64,000 nt of DNA, from assembly GCF_900113695.1 (NCBI RefSeq), contig NZ_FOQH01000014.1, positions 39,015 through 103,014 on the forward strand, in the 5' to 3' direction. Of the stretch, positions 27,775 through 36,805 are shown piece by piece. The DNA is from Albimonas pacifica. GTDB lineage: Bacteria; Pseudomonadota; Alphaproteobacteria; Rhodobacterales; Rhodobacteraceae. The position numbers and the translations under genes were made by a program. The notes below the pieces were generated by a model. The model did no database searches. It had not been told where the DNA came from and saw only the letters and a list, made by a program, of their open reading frames with translations. Each line of letters opens with the position of its first letter. Within the stretch, counting starts at the first letter, position 1.

Positions 27775-28728
27775 ATGGACAACGAGGCGAACACGGGCGC
27801 AAGCGTCGGCGCAGGCGGGGGCGCGGGCGGCCCCCTGTGGCAGGCCGCGGGGCGCGAGGCGCTGCTGGCGGCGCTTGCCTTCCAGCTCGAATGCGGGGCG
27901 GACGAGCCCCTGTCGGAGACCCCCTGCGACCGCTTCGCCGAGACCGCCGCCGACCTCGCCGCGCGGGCCGAGCGGGCGGCGCAGGACGGCGAGGGGCGCG
28001 AGGGGGCCGGCGCCGCGCCGGGCGGGGCGGCGCGCTCCCGCCCGCCCACCCCGCGCGCCGCCCCGCCCGGCGCGGCCCCGGCCCGCGTCGGTCCCGAACC
28101 CACGCCGGAACAGGCCGCGCGCGAGGCGGCGGCGGCGTGCCGGACGCTCGAGGCGCTGCACGAGGCGATCCGGAGCTTCGAGGGCTCGCCCCTCAAGAAG
28201 GGCGCGCGCAACACGGTGATCGCGGACGGCCATGCCGCGGCCCGCGTGATGATCGTGGGCGAGGCGCCGGGGCGCGACGAGGATCGGCTCGGGAAACCCT
28301 TCGTCGGCCGGTCCGGCCAGCTCCTGGACCTGATGCTGGGGGCGATCGGGCTCGACCGCGCCTCGGCCGAGCCCGAGACCGGCTGCTACATCACCAACGT
28401 CGTCTACTGGCGCCCGATCGAGAACCGCCGGCCCGCCGGCGACGAGGTCGCGATGCTGGCCCCGTTCCTGGAACGCCACGTGGCGCTGGCGAAGCCGGAG
28501 TTCCTGGTGCTGATGGGCGCCTCCCCCGCCCAGGCGCTGCTGGAGACGACCATGGGCATCACCCGCCTGCGGGGGCGCTGGCGGGTCTGGAACGGGGTGC
28601 CCTGCCTGCCCACCTTCCATCCCGCCTACCTGCTGCGCCAGCCCGACAAGAAGCGCGAGAGCTGGCGGGACCTGCTGTCGCTGCGCGCCGCGCTGGACGG
28701 CGCGAAACCCTGGGAGGACCAGACATGA
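27775..28728 (+). CDS. Uracil-DNA glycosylase (family 4-like)
   Basis: A 317-residue protein; the C-terminal ~200 residues form the uracil-DNA glycosylase domain. Motif 1 is GEAPGRDEDRLGKPFVGRSGQ and the late motif is PTFHPAYLLRQP. The first ~100 residues are an Ala/Pro/Arg-rich extension. It removes uracil from DNA to start base-excision repair. The segment that normally reads GC-x-LK before the domain is FEGSPLKKGARN here, with Ser replacing the Cys I expect in rhodobacterial homologues. Its stop overlaps the moaB start (ATGA). Confidence 0.88.
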   Translation: MDNEANTGASVGAGGGAGGPLWQAAGREALLAALAFQLECGADEPLSETPCDRFAETAADLAARAERAAQDGEGREGAGAAPGGAARSRPPTPRAAPPGAAPARVGPEPTPEQAAREAAAACRTLEALHEAIRSFEGSPLKKGARNTVIADGHAAARVMIVGEAPGRDEDRLGKPFVGRSGQLLDLMLGAIGLDRASAEPETGCYITNVVYWRPIENRRPAGDEVAMLAPFLERHVALAKPEFLVLMGASPAQALLETTMGITRLRGRWRVWNGVPCLPTFHPAYLLRQPDKKRESWRDLLSLRAALDGAKPWEDQT

Positions 28729-29294
28729 CCCCCCCCGACGCCGACGCCTCCGCTCACGGCGGCCCTGCCGAGCGCGCCTTCATCCCGCTGCGCATCGCGG
28801 TGCTGACCGTCTCGGACACCCGCACCGCCGCCGACGACCGCTCCGGCGACACGCTGGCCGCGCGGATCGAGGCGGCGGGGCATTCGGTGGCCGCCCGCGC
28901 GATCGTGCCCGACGACCGCGCCGGGATCGCCGAGGCCCTGCGCGGCTGGATCGCCGACCCCGCCGTGGACGTGGTCATCTCCACCGGCGGCACGGGCCTG
29001 ACGGGGCGCGACGTGACGGTCGAGGCCCATCGCGACGTCTACGAGAAGGAGATCGACGCCTTCGGGACGGTGTTCGCTGTGGTCTCGATGGGCAAGATCG
29101 GGACCTCCGCCGTGCAGTCGCGCGCCTGCGGGGGCGTGGCGGGGGGCACCTATCTCTTCGCGCTCCCCGGCTCTCCGGGCGCCTGCCGGGACGCGTGGGA
29201 CGAGATCCTGCAGGCCCAGCTCGACTACCGCCACAAGCCCTGCAACTTCGTCGAGATCATGCCCCGGCTCGACGAGCACATGAGGCGCAAGTGA
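28725..29294 (+). CDS. moaB: Molybdenum cofactor biosynthesis protein B
   Basis: A 189-residue MoaB/MogA-type protein. The molybdopterin-binding motifs are [34 protein letters not shown] and [11 protein letters not shown]. It adenylates molybdopterin in molybdenum-cofactor synthesis. An ATGA overlap joins it to udg and a GTGA overlap to a Nudix gene, so the three are co-translated. The functional reason for this grouping is unclear. Confidence 0.92.
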   Translation: MTPPDADASAHGGPAERAFIPLRIAVLTVSDTRTAADDRSGDTLAARIEAAGHSVAARAIVPDDRAGIAEALRGWIADPAVDVVISTGGTGLTGRDVTVEAHRDVYEKEIDAFGTVFAVVSMGKIGTSAVQSRACGGVAGGTYLFALPGSPGACRDAWDEILQAQLDYRHKPCNFVEIMPRLDEHMRRK

Positions 29295-29806
29295 CCCGCC
29301 ATCCCGGCCCCCTCGGCCCCGCGCAGGGCGACCCGGACGAGGCCTTCGCCCTCGCCGCCCCCTGGGAGCGTCCGGGCGAGGAGGCCGCCGCCGCGGTCTA
29401 CGCCGTGGACGAGGCCGGCCGCATCCTGATGCAGCTTCGCGACGACCTGCCCGGCCTCGCCGGCGCCGGGCGCTGGTCGCCCTTCGGCGGCGGCGTCGAG
29501 CCGGGCGAGACCCTGCGCGAGGCCGCCGTGCGGGAGTTCCTGGAGGAGACCGGCCTGCACCTCGCCCCCAGGGGGCTGGTCCCCTGGGCGCGCGCGATCT
29601 CGGGCCGGGCGAGCCGGATGCGCCTCTACACCTACCTCGCCCGCCTGCCGGCGCCGGCGGAGGCGATCCGGCTGGGCGAGGGCGCGGGCTTCGCCCTGTG
29701 GACCCCCCGCCAGATGCGCGCGATCCCCCTGACCCAGGCCCTGGCCGAGGCGAGCCTCGCGCTGGCCGGGCGCATCGAGGCCGGCACGCTTCCCCCGCTG
29801 GACTGA
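29291..29806 (+). CDS. Nudix hydrolase
   Basis: A 171-residue Nudix protein starting at GTG inside the moaB stop. The Nudix box is intact: GGGVEPGETLREAAVREF followed by LEETGL (Gx5Ex7REUxEExGU). It would hydrolyse a nucleoside-diphosphate-linked substrate; which one cannot be told. As the third gene of a udg-moaB-nudix unit, nucleotide-pool sanitation beside a uracil glycosylase is a plausible but unproven link. Confidence 0.88.
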   Translation: MTRHPGPLGPAQGDPDEAFALAAPWERPGEEAAAAVYAVDEAGRILMQLRDDLPGLAGAGRWSPFGGGVEPGETLREAAVREFLEETGLHLAPRGLVPWARAISGRASRMRLYTYLARLPAPAEAIRLGEGAGFALWTPRQMRAIPLTQALAEASLALAGRIEAGTLPPLD

Positions 29807-30164
29807 ACCGCCTTCCGCCGCAGGGCCTCCCGACGCCGGTCGGAGCCGCGCCGCCCTGGGTCTCTCAAGGAAGATCGCCCCCGGGCTCGCCCGGCGGGAC
29901 GCCGCCGCGCATTCGCCGCAGCAGGGGCCGGCGCTGGACGCGGCCGGGCGGGGGAGGGCGTGCGGATCGGGCAGGCCGCGCCCGCAACGCGCCGGGCGGA
30001 GGGCCCGACGCACGAGCCGCCCCGGACGAGGGCGCGGCCGCCCTTCTGGCCCCTCGCCGGGCGTCAAGCGCCAGGCGTCAGGCGACGCGCCCCACGTCCG
30101 GGGGCGGCGACGCGGAGCGGGGGCGGGCGGCGCCGAGGCGATCCGCCCCACCCCGAAACGCGAA
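29807..30164. other. Intergenic region without a recognisable gene
   Basis: GC-rich spacer between the convergent Nudix and DUF4167 genes. It contains no supported gene; the only structure seen is the terminator that follows it. Confidence 0.5.
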
Positions 30165-30191
30165 CCGCCCGCGCCGGGAAGGCGCGGGCGG
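30152..30191 (-). terminator. Terminator of the prfA-prmC-DUF4167 cluster
   Basis: An 11-bp perfect stem CCGCCCGCGCC / GGCGCGGGCGG (30165-30191) is followed on the minus strand by TTCGCGTTTCGGGG, the interrupted T-tail seen at several terminators here. Confidence 0.75.
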
Positions 30192-30218
30192 GGATCAGGG
30201 TCGCGGCGGCGTCGAGCT

Positions 30219-30920
30219 TCAGCCGGAGACCGCGGCGGCGTCGGCGTCGCCCTTGGGCTCGTCGCTCGCCTGGGCCTCGCCGTCGGCGGGCTTGTCACGG
30301 CGGGTGCGGCGACGGCGGGCGCGGGGACGGGGCGCCTCCTCGGGCGCCTCGGGCGTCGCCACGAGGGAGGAGCCGTCGTCCGGGCCGTCGGACTCGATGG
30401 TCTCCATCCCGGCGGAGGCCTCTGCCTCCTTGGCGGCGTCGGACTTGCGGCTGCGCTTGCCGGCGCCCTCGGGCTTGCCGCCCTCGGCGCGCGGGGCGTC
30501 GTCCCGACGGCTTTCGGACCGGCTCTCGGCACGGCTTTCCGCGGGCGCGGCCTCGGGCTGCTCGCCGGACGGCTGGGGCTGGCGGCCCTCGTCGTCGTCG
30601 CGGCGGGCGTGGCCGTTCATGTGCGGCTGCTGGCCCGACGGCTGGTTCTGCTGCTGGTGCGCCTGCTGCTCCGCCTGGGCGGCCGACAGCAGCCGCAGGT
30701 AGTGCTCGGCGTGCTGCAGGAAGTTCTCCGCCGTCACGCGGTCGCCCGCGGTCTGGGCGTCGCGAGCGAGCTGCTCGTACTTGTCGATGATCTGCTGGGG
30801 GGTGCCGCGCACCTTCCCTTCGGGCCCCGCGCTCTCGAAGACGCGGTTGACCACGTTGCCGAGGCCCTTGGGCCGGTTGTTCTTGCCGCGGTTGCGGTTC
30901 GACTTCTGCGATGGTCTCAT
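30219..30920 (-). CDS. DUF4167 domain protein
   Basis: A 233-residue protein. The conserved N terminus starts MRPSQKSNRNRGKNNRP and continues to VNRVFESAGPEGKVRGTPQQIIDKYEQLARDA and AENFLQHAEHYLRLL, the DUF4167 core. The remainder is disordered, rich in Gln/Glu/Arg. The basic N terminus suggests RNA binding, but the role is unknown. In alphaproteobacteria this gene regularly follows prfA-prmC, as here. The 233-bp spacer from prmC leaves room for its own promoter. Confidence 0.85.
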   Translation of the reverse strand: MRPSQKSNRNRGKNNRPKGLGNVVNRVFESAGPEGKVRGTPQQIIDKYEQLARDAQTAGDRVTAENFLQHAEHYLRLLSAAQAEQQAHQQQNQPSGQQPHMNGHARRDDDEGRQPQPSGEQPEAAPAESRAESRSESRRDDAPRAEGGKPEGAGKRSRKSDAAKEAEASAGMETIESDGPDDGSSLVATPEAPEEAPRPRARRRRTRRDKPADGEAQASDEPKGDADAAAVSG

Positions 30921-31153
30921 GTGCGTCCGGTTCTCTGCCCGATCCATGCCCAGCCGATCCCCCGTCCGGGGGCGTCGGCCGGTCACCGTGGCGGTTCGGG
31001 GCCAGAGACCCGCCTTCCGCGACTACGATGCGATTGGCTGTTCGTCACGCCCGCAGCCTGCAAACCCCTCGCGCAGGGGGCGTCTCCGACGAACACGACT
31101 GAACTTATATGCGCTTGGGGCCCCGGCGCAAGGGCGCGGCGCCCGGATTTCAT

Positions 31154-32014
31154 TCAAAATCGCCCCGGATGCTCCGATGCGCGGCGGAATTCCAACGCGC
31201 GGGGCCGCTCGTCGAGGTCGCGATGCGCCGCCGCCAGCGCGAAGCCGCGCTCGGCGAAGATCGCGGCGACGTCGTCTTCCTGCCCGGCGCCGATCTCCAG
31301 GATAGCCCGCCCCCCCGGCGCCAGCGCGCCCTCCAGCCCCGCGGCGATGGCCCGGTAGGCGGCCAGCCCGTCGGCCCCGCCGGAGAGCGCGGCGAAGGGC
31401 TCCCAGCCGCGCACCTCGGGCTCCAGCGCCTCCACCTCCTGCTCGGGGATGTAGGGGGGGTTGGAGACCACCAGCTCGAAGCGCCCGCGCACCGCGTCGA
31501 ACCAGTCGCCCGGCTGCAGGTCGGCGCGCCCCGCGACGCCCAGCGCCTCGGCGTTGCGCCGCGCGACCGCCAGCGCCCCGGCCGAGCGCTCGACGCCCAG
31601 CCCCGAGGCGCAGGGCCATTCCGCCAGCAGCGTCAGCAGGATGCAGCCGGAGCCGAGCCCCAGGTCGAGCACCCGCCGCGGAGCCGGCCCCGCCAGCGCG
31701 GCGGCGATCAGGGTCTCGGTCTCGGGGCGGGGGTCGAGCACGTCGGGGCCGACCTCGAAGCGGCGGCCCCAGAACTCGCGGCTGCCCATGATCTGGGACA
31801 TCGGCTGGCGGGCGATGCGCTTGCCGAGGCCCGTGGCGAAGCGGGCGGCCTCGTCCACGCCCGGCGGCTCGTCGAGGCGGGCGGCGAAGGCCGCCGCCTC
31901 CAGCCCCGAGGCCCAGCGCGCCAGCAGCCGCGCGTCGCGGGCGGGATCGCCCACGCCGGCCTCGGCCAGCAGGCGGATGGCGTCCGACAGCAGGCCCGCG
32001 CGGGTGGCGCTCAT
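31154..32014 (-). CDS. prmC: Release factor glutamine methyltransferase
   Basis: A 286-residue SAM-dependent enzyme that methylates the GGQ glutamine of release factors. The SAM motif is [13 protein letters not shown] and the substrate-glutamine motif is NPPYIP ([12 protein letters not shown]). The N-terminal helical domain ([18 protein letters not shown]) is typical. The start overlaps the stop of prfA by four bases, so enzyme and substrate are co-translated. Confidence 0.94.
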   Translation of the reverse strand: MSATRAGLLSDAIRLLAEAGVGDPARDARLLARWASGLEAAAFAARLDEPPGVDEAARFATGLGKRIARQPMSQIMGSREFWGRRFEVGPDVLDPRPETETLIAAALAGPAPRRVLDLGLGSGCILLTLLAEWPCASGLGVERSAGALAVARRNAEALGVAGRADLQPGDWFDAVRGRFELVVSNPPYIPEQEVEALEPEVRGWEPFAALSGGADGLAAYRAIAAGLEGALAPGGRAILEIGAGQEDDVAAIFAERGFALAAAHRDLDERPRALEFRRASEHPGRF

Positions 32015-33060
32015 GCCTCCATCTCCGCGAGCCGCGCGGCCTCGTCGGCCTCGGTCAGGGCCGCGACGATCTCGTCGAGGTCGCCCGCCATCACCTCCCC
32101 CAGCCGGTAGAGCGTCAGGTTGATGCGGTGGTCCGTCACCCGGCCCTGCGGGAAATTGTAGGTCCGGATCCGCTCCGAGCGGTCGCCCGAGCCGACCTGG
32201 CCCTTGCGCGCCGCCGCCCGCGCCGCGTCCGCCTCGCGCCGCTGCAGGTCGAACAGGCGCGCGCGCAGCACCTCCATCGCCCGGGCCCGGTTCTGGTGCT
32301 GGGACTTCTCGGAGCTGGTCACGACGATCCCCGTGGGCAGGTGGGTCAGCCGCACGGCCGAGTCGGTGGTGTTCACGTGCTGCCCCCCCGCGCCCGAGGC
32401 GCGCATGGTGTCGATGCGGATGTCCGAGGCGGGGATCTCGACGTCCGTCTCCTCCGCCTCCGGCAGCACCGCGACGGTGGCGGCCGAGGTGTGGATGCGC
32501 CCGCCGCTCTCGGTCGCGGGCACGCGCTGGACGCGGTGCACCCCGCTCTCGTGCTTCAGCGCGGCGAAGACGCCTTCGCCGCGCACCGCCGCCACCGCCT
32601 CCCGGATCCCGCCCAGCTCTGTCGCGCTCTCCTCCAGTAGCTCGAAGCGCCAGCCGCGGGCCTCGGCGAAGCGGGCGTACATGCGCAGGAGGTCGGAGGC
32701 GAAAAGCGCGGCCTCCTCCCCGCCCGTGCCCGCCCGGATCTCGAGGATCGCCGGCCGCGGGTCGGCGGCGTCGCGGGGCAGGAGGGCGCGGCGCATGGCG
32801 GCCTCGGCCTCGGGCAGGCGGCGGCGCAGCTCGGCCAGCTCCTCCTCCGCCAGGGCGCGCATCTCGGGATCGGCGAGCATCGCCTCGGCCTCGGCCTTCG
32901 CGGCCTCCAGCGCCAGGAAGGCGCGGGCCTGCTCGGCGACGGGGCGCAGCTCGGCGTAGTCGCGCGACAGGGCGGCCACGTCGCCCCTGCCCTCGGCGAG
33001 GGCGGCTTCGAGGTAGTCGAACCGGTTCAGGATCTGGTCGAGGGCGTCGCGCGCGATCAT
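32011..33060 (-). CDS. prfA: Peptide chain release factor 1
   Basis: A 349-residue release factor for UAA/UAG. The GGQ motif ([16 protein letters not shown]) and the anticodon-like region (GIRE... to [20 protein letters not shown]) are intact. It is the first gene of the prfA-prmC pair. Its ATG is separated by 106 bp from a small divergently read gene. Confidence 0.95.
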   Translation of the reverse strand: MIARDALDQILNRFDYLEAALAEGRGDVAALSRDYAELRPVAEQARAFLALEAAKAEAEAMLADPEMRALAEEELAELRRRLPEAEAAMRRALLPRDAADPRPAILEIRAGTGGEEAALFASDLLRMYARFAEARGWRFELLEESATELGGIREAVAAVRGEGVFAALKHESGVHRVQRVPATESGGRIHTSAATVAVLPEAEETDVEIPASDIRIDTMRASGAGGQHVNTTDSAVRLTHLPTGIVVTSSEKSQHQNRARAMEVLRARLFDLQRREADAARAAARKGQVGSGDRSERIRTYNFPQGRVTDHRINLTLYRLGEVMAGDLDEIVAALTEADEAARLAEMEA

Positions 33061-33166
33061 GGCGACGTCATCGCTCCCGGCGCCTTGGGCGTCAAGCCGG
33101 GGGCGCGCGGCGCAGGGTCCGCGAAAAGCGCTTTGGATCGGCCCCGCGCGCGCCTATCGTAGAGGC

Positions 33167-33475
33167 ATGCGGAGGTTCCGACCGATCCTGGCCGCGCTCG
33201 CGGCCCTTGCGCTGCCCCCGACCGCCTTCGCGCAGTCGGGCTGGACGCCGCCGCCCGCCAAGGACGGCTTCGCCTATCCCGACTGCTACTGCACCAATCG
33301 CGGCGAGCGGGTGGAGATGGGCGGCCGGGCCTGCATCCGCATCGGCTCGGTCGAATACACCGCCGTGTGCGGGATGTCGCTCAACAACCCCGCCTGGCGG
33401 AAGGTCGAGGACGGCTGCGCGCCCCAGCCCGGCGCCTCACTGCTCGAGCGGCTTGAGCAGGCCGAGCCAGGTTGA
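33167..33475 (+). CDS. Small Cys-containing secreted protein, unknown function
   Basis: A 102-residue protein with a clear signal peptide (MRRFRPILAALAALALPPTAFAQ, cleavage after AFA). The mature part has five Cys residues in a compact pattern (DCYCTNRG, GRACIRIG, TAVCGMS, DGCAP), suggesting disulfides in the periplasm. I do not recognise the family. Its 3' end overlaps the convergent DUF1499 gene by 39 bp. The ribosome-binding site (AGAGG) is weak and close, so the exact start is moderately sure. Confidence 0.7.
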   Translation: MRRFRPILAALAALALPPTAFAQSGWTPPPAKDGFAYPDCYCTNRGERVEMGGRACIRIGSVEYTAVCGMSLNNPAWRKVEDGCAPQPGASLLERLEQAEPG

Positions 33476-33922
33476 GACCCGCTCCGCGTTGACCCCGAAG
33501 TCCGACTTGCCGTAGCGCGAGCGCGACCAGATCGCCAGCGTCGAGCCCCCCGCCGCCGGCAGCGCGCGCACCGAGACGTAGTCCGGGAAGCCGAACACCA
33601 GGCTGCGCTGGCGATAGGTCATGAAGCCCTCCGCCGGGTCGCCCGCGATCCGCTCGACCCGCGGCTGGGCCAGCACGGCGGCGTCGAAGGCGACCGCCAG
33701 CTCGTCGGGCGGCACGGAATAGCTGGGCGCCTGGCCGTCGGGCGTCCCCGCCGCCCCCTCCGGCGCCGCGCGCCAGGAGTTGTCGGAGGGGCCGACGTCG
33801 GCCGCCATCGGGTCCACGTGCCAGGCCGCGGGCGTGTCCGGCGCGAGCCGGATCGCCGCCGCGGCGCCGGCGGCCAGCACCAGCACCGCCAGCACGCCGC
33901 CCGTCAGGATGCGCGAGGGCAT
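33437..33922 (-). CDS. DUF1499 family protein
   Basis: A 161-residue protein with an N-terminal hydrophobic segment (signal or anchor, residues 5-24). The family core is TYRQRSLVFGFPDYVSVRALP, followed by GSTLAIWSRSRYGKSDFGVN. Function is unknown. It starts one base after the ispG stop, so it is probably the second gene of an ispG transcript. It overlaps a convergent small gene by 39 bp. Confidence 0.85.
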   Translation of the reverse strand: MPSRILTGGVLAVLVLAAGAAAAIRLAPDTPAAWHVDPMAADVGPSDNSWRAAPEGAAGTPDGQAPSYSVPPDELAVAFDAAVLAQPRVERIAGDPAEGFMTYRQRSLVFGFPDYVSVRALPAAGGSTLAIWSRSRYGKSDFGVNAERVSTWLGLLKPLEQ

Positions 33923-33923
33923 G

Positions 33924-35081
33924 CTACTGCGCCGCCTGGCCGGCGGAGGCCGCCTCGGCCCCCGCGTCCGCCTCCTGCGCGGCGCGCTCGGCCTCCAGCG
34001 CCTCGGCCTTCTGTTCCACCAGGTCCACGATGTGGTCGATCATCTCGCCGTTGCCGATCTTGTGATCCGCGACGCCGGAGAGATAGACCATGCCCGAGCC
34101 CGCGCCGCCGCCGGTGAAGCCGATGTCGGTCTCGCGCGCCTCGCCCGGCCCGTTCACCACGCAGCCGATGATCGAGAGGGTCATGGGCGTGGCCACATGC
34201 TCCAGCCGCTCCTCCAGCATCGCGACCGTCCTGATCACGTCGAAGCCCTGCCGCGCGCAGGAGGGGCAGGAGATGATGGTCACGCCCTTGTGGCGCAGGT
34301 TGAGGGACTTGAGGATCTCGTAGCCGACCTTCACCTCCTCGACCGGATCGGCCGAGAGGCTCACGCGCAGCGTGTCCCCGATCCCCATCCACAGCAGGTT
34401 GCCGAGCCCGATCGCCGACTTGATCGAGCCCGACACGCGCCCCCCCGCCTCGGTCACGCCCAGATGCAGCGGCGCGTCGGTCGCGTCCGCCATCGCCATG
34501 TAGGCCGCGGACGTCAGGAACACGTCGGACGCCTTCAGCGAGATCTTGTATTCGCGGAAATCGTTGTCCTCGAGCAGCCGGATATGGCGCAGCCCGCTCT
34601 CGACCATCGCCTCGGGGCAGGGCTCGGCGTAGCGCTCCAGCAGGTCGCGCTCCAGCGAGCCGGCGTTCACGCCGATGCGGATCGAGCAGCCGTGGTCCTT
34701 GGCGGCCTTCACCACCTCGCGCACCTTGGCGTCGGAGCCGATGTTGCCCGGGTTGATGCGCAGGCAGGCGGCGCCGGCCTCGGCGGCCTCGATGGCGCGT
34801 TTGTAGTGGAAGTGGATGTCCGCGACGATCGGCACGGGGCTGGCCGCGACGATGGTCTTCAGCGCCTTCGTCGAGTCCTGATCGGGGCAGGAGACGCGCA
34901 CGATGTCGGCGCCCGCCTCGGCGCAGGCGCGCACCTGGGCGATGGTGCCCCGGATGTCGGTGGTCAGCGTGTTGGTCATGGTCTGGACCGAGATCGGGGC
35001 GTCGCCCCCCACCTCGACCTTGCCCACGCGGATCTTGCGGCTGGGGCGTCGGGCGATGTCGCGCCAGGGTCGGATGCTCAT
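33924..35081 (-). CDS. ispG: 4-hydroxy-3-methylbut-2-en-1-yl diphosphate synthase
   Basis: A 385-residue [4Fe-4S] enzyme of the MEP isoprenoid pathway (GcpE). Diagnostic segments are the N-terminal TIM barrel with RVSCPD and LRINPGNIG, and cluster Cys residues in [13 protein letters not shown] and GCVVNGPGE. The C-terminal ~25 residues are an Ala/Glu tail. The start [12 protein letters not shown] has GAGGAC upstream; a much longer frame upstream is rejected. It is followed directly by a DUF1499 gene. Confidence 0.95.
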   Translation of the reverse strand: MSIRPWRDIARRPSRKIRVGKVEVGGDAPISVQTMTNTLTTDIRGTIAQVRACAEAGADIVRVSCPDQDSTKALKTIVAASPVPIVADIHFHYKRAIEAAEAGAACLRINPGNIGSDAKVREVVKAAKDHGCSIRIGVNAGSLERDLLERYAEPCPEAMVESGLRHIRLLEDNDFREYKISLKASDVFLTSAAYMAMADATDAPLHLGVTEAGGRVSGSIKSAIGLGNLLWMGIGDTLRVSLSADPVEEVKVGYEILKSLNLRHKGVTIISCPSCARQGFDVIRTVAMLEERLEHVATPMTLSIIGCVVNGPGEARETDIGFTGGGAGSGMVYLSGVADHKIGNGEMIDHIVDLVEQKAEALEAERAAQEADAGAEAASAGQAAQ

Positions 35082-35390
35082 GCAGGTCGTCCTCGTCCGG
35101 TCGCGGGTCCTGGCCGCGCGACTCCATGGCCGGTCGCGCCGCAACATAGGCGCTCGCCCCGCTCCTGACGACCCCCATGCGCGCCGCAGCGGCGGCTTCA
35201 CCGCTGCGTTCGTGCCCCCGCCCGTCGCGAAAGTTCGCGCCCGTCCGCGGCCCGGGCCTCCGGCTCGTTCGCCGCCGGACCCCGGCCCGCGGAGGGCGTC
35301 CCTCCGCCGCGCCCCGGCGCTTGCCTGCGGAATTGAAGCGCTCTTCCCTCCGGGGCAGGGTGAAGTCCGCTCCAACCGAAGGACCCCCCG
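35082..35390. other. Divergent intergenic region, ispG/ureohydrolase
   Basis: It must hold the promoters of ispG (left) and the ureohydrolase gene (right). I see no clear sigma-70 hexamers, operator dyad or gene. Confidence 0.5.
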
Positions 35391-36341
35391 ATGTCAGACG
35401 ACGGCGAGACGCTGGATTTCTCCGACCCGATGCAGCGCCCGCGCTTCGCCGGGATCGCGACCTTCTTCCGCCTCCCCTGGCAGGAGGATTTCGAGGTCTC
35501 GCCCCCCGACATCGGCGTCATCGGCGTGCCCTACGACGGCGGCGTCACCAACCGCCCCGGCGCCCGCCACGGCCCGCGCGAGGTCCGCTCCCAGTCCACG
35601 CTGATCCGGCGCATCAACCAGGCCACCGGCGCCAGCCCCTTCGAGGCCAAGCGCATCGCCGACCTGGGCGACGTGATCATCGCCAAACCCTACGAGCTGA
35701 CCGGCGCCCATTCCGAGATCCAGCGCTTCTACGAGCGCGTCGTCGCCGCCGGCATCCGGCCCCTGTCCTGCGGGGGCGACCACTCCGTCGCCCTGCCGAT
35801 CCTGCGCGCGGTGGCCAGGGAGCGTCCCGTCGCCCTGATCCAGATCGACGCCCATGCCGACACCGGCGACAACTACATGGGCTCGCGCTTTCACCACGGC
35901 GCGCCGTTCAAGGTGGCGACGGACGAGGGGCTGCTGGACCCGAAACGCTCGGTCCAGATCGGCATCCGCGGCTCCCTCTACGACCGCGACATGTGGAAGT
36001 TCTCCCACGACGCCGGGATGAAGGTCGCCTACATCGAGGAGGTCGAGGAGAAGGGCTGGCGCAAGGTCATGGCCGAGGCGCTGGCGTTCGCCGGCCCCGG
36101 CCCGGTCTACGTCTCGGTCGACATCGACAGCCTCGACCCCGCCTTCGCGCCCGGCACCGGCACGCCCGAGGCGGGCGGGCTGACCATGCGCGAGCTGATG
36201 GGCATGATCCGGATGCTGAAAGGGCAGGAGATCGTGGGCGCCGACCTGGTCGAGGTCTCGCCCCCCTTCGACGTCGGCGGGCTGACCGCGATGAACGGCG
36301 CCAACGCGATGTTCGAGCTGCTCTGCGTGATGGCCGAGTGA
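35391..36341 (+). CDS. speB: Agmatinase-type ureohydrolase
   Basis: A 316-residue Mn-dependent arginase-superfamily enzyme. The metal ligands are in [15 protein letters not shown] and [19 protein letters not shown]. It releases urea from agmatine (giving putrescine) or from a guanidino acid; guanidinobutyrase homologues are close, so the substrate is not certain. The conserved FFRLPW start region and length suit either. It is monocistronic. Confidence 0.85.
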   Translation: MSDDGETLDFSDPMQRPRFAGIATFFRLPWQEDFEVSPPDIGVIGVPYDGGVTNRPGARHGPREVRSQSTLIRRINQATGASPFEAKRIADLGDVIIAKPYELTGAHSEIQRFYERVVAAGIRPLSCGGDHSVALPILRAVARERPVALIQIDAHADTGDNYMGSRFHHGAPFKVATDEGLLDPKRSVQIGIRGSLYDRDMWKFSHDAGMKVAYIEEVEEKGWRKVMAEALAFAGPGPVYVSVDIDSLDPAFAPGTGTPEAGGLTMRELMGMIRMLKGQEIVGADLVEVSPPFDVGGLTAMNGANAMFELLCVMAE

Positions 36342-36805
36342 GCGTCCGGCGGCGCGGGGCGGAGGCGCCGCCGCTCCCTGCGGGGCGATCCTCCGCGTCG
36401 CGCCGCCCTCGATCCCCGTCGCGCGCGGCCTGCCGGGGCGGCGGAGCCGGGCTGCGGGAGGCGGGGCGATTCTCCCGCGGGGCCGTATCGCTCCGGGACA
36501 GGCCGCGCGACGCTGCGGCGCCCGTCCCGGGCGACGCCGGGGCGCCCGTCCCGGGCGACGGCGCGAGGGGCCGCGGCGCGAAAAACCCCGCGGCGTGTCG
36601 CCAGGGTCACGGGCCGCGCGGGCGGATTTCTTAACCCTGTTTTCACCAAAATCGGTTTGATTCCATGACTGGGCCCGGGTTTTAGCGCGCGAATCGTAAA
36701 ATTCAGGGTAAGGTCCGCAGTGCGCGCGAACGGTTGCGGCTCTCGTGCGCGGCGACTAGAGAAGCGCGCGAACGCGTCACCATCTGCGGCAGGGCAGAGC
36801 AGGCG
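36342..36805. other. Intergenic region with a likely promoter
   Basis: The first part is GC-rich and holds a 20-bp direct repeat. From about 36629 to 36720 the sequence turns AT-rich (TTCTTAACCCTGTTTTCACC and GAATCGTAAAATTC), which likely carries the promoter of the RodZ-like gene. No gene is seen. Confidence 0.5.
36517..36560. repeat. 20-bp direct repeat, two copies
   Basis: GGCGCCCGTCCCGGGCGACG occurs at 36517-36536 and again at 36541-36560, perfect, separated by CCGG. It lies downstream of the ureohydrolase gene. Confidence 0.7.
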
